Source: JAZNQN01 sp045656005
GTDB lineage: Bacteria > Bacillota > Clostridia > UMGS1883 > UMGS1540
Assembly: GCA_045656005.1 (NCBI GenBank)
Contig: JAZOQG010000018.1
Location: forward strand, 1 to 31,229
DNA: 31,229 nucleotides
Direction: 5' to 3'
The notes under the pieces were generated by a model. That model did no database searches. It had not been told where the DNA came from and saw only the letters and a program-made list of their open reading frames with translations. Below are positions 31,224-31,229 of the stretch, piece after piece. Positions within the stretch are counted from its first letter, which is position 1. Each line of letters starts with the position of its first letter. Position numbers and translations under genes: made by a program.

Positions 31224-31229
31224 ATTAAA

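Noticed and set aside
31153..31229. End of an mmdA gene or a tRNA-like element at the right edge
   Set aside because: The GC-rich stretch that suggested a tRNA arm is the sequencing adapter, and the remaining 12-residue tail does not match MmdA C-termini.

Overview
The window looks like a low-to-moderate GC, Gram-positive anaerobe of the class Clostridia (Bacillota). The grounds are gatCAB with RF1, an NFACT/RqcH protein, sigma-A promoters with strong Shine-Dalgarno sequences, SLH-domain and copper-amine-oxidase-like surface proteins, a CsaB pyruvyltransferase and a sodium-pumping decarboxylase. Genus or species cannot be set from the sequence alone. Every gene except rpmB is on the minus strand. 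No tRNA, rRNA, CRISPR array, transposase or phage gene was seen, and no stretch longer than about 260 bases lacks a gene.

Layout, read in the direction of transcription (right to left). (1) 31153-27678: a membrane-bound, biotin-dependent Na+-pumping decarboxylase operon: tail of an unidentified gene, oadG, a free-standing biotin carrier, oadB, and an oadA/pycB-type carboxyltransferase, closed by a strong terminator. (2) 27643-23321: rqcH, a phosphohexomutase and a NagD-like HAD phosphatase, tightly packed behind one promoter. (3) 23261-18889: two large secreted proteins. The first ends in a dockerin-like double F-hand; the second starts with a cohesin-like domain and ends in copper-amine-oxidase-like repeats. 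They have a promoter, a leader hairpin, an intercistronic hairpin and a terminator. (4) 18819-17380: rho with its own promoter. (5) 17374-10314: a near-consensus promoter followed by an unknown cysteine-rich secreted protein, a three-SLH-repeat protein, valS, folC and a PHP-domain protein. (6) 10006-10307 (+): rpmB with promoter and terminator. (7) 9947-1: a cell-wall-polymer operon (MurJ-like flippase, hexapeptide acetyltransferase, DUF4330 protein, Wzy/O-antigen-ligase-like protein, GT4-CsaB fusion) running straight into prfA, gatC, gatA and gatB.

A plausible functional thread is surface assembly. The operon at 9.9-3.6 kb would build and pyruvylate a secondary cell wall polymer, and SLH proteins such as the one at 15.3-16.0 kb bind pyruvylated polymer. 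The cohesin-like/dockerin-like pair may add a second, calcium-dependent layer of surface protein interaction. The last step is inference.

Two data-quality points matter. The last 38 bases hold a full-length 32-base match to the MGI/BGI (DNBSEQ) sequencing adapter, so real sequence ends at about 31191. Within gatB, codon usage changes sharply near position 425, suggesting either recombination or an assembly join. Starts were reset for four genes: murJ (ATG at 9867), the PHP protein (ATG at 11405), the cohesin-like protein (ATG at 21349) and valS (kept at a TTG).
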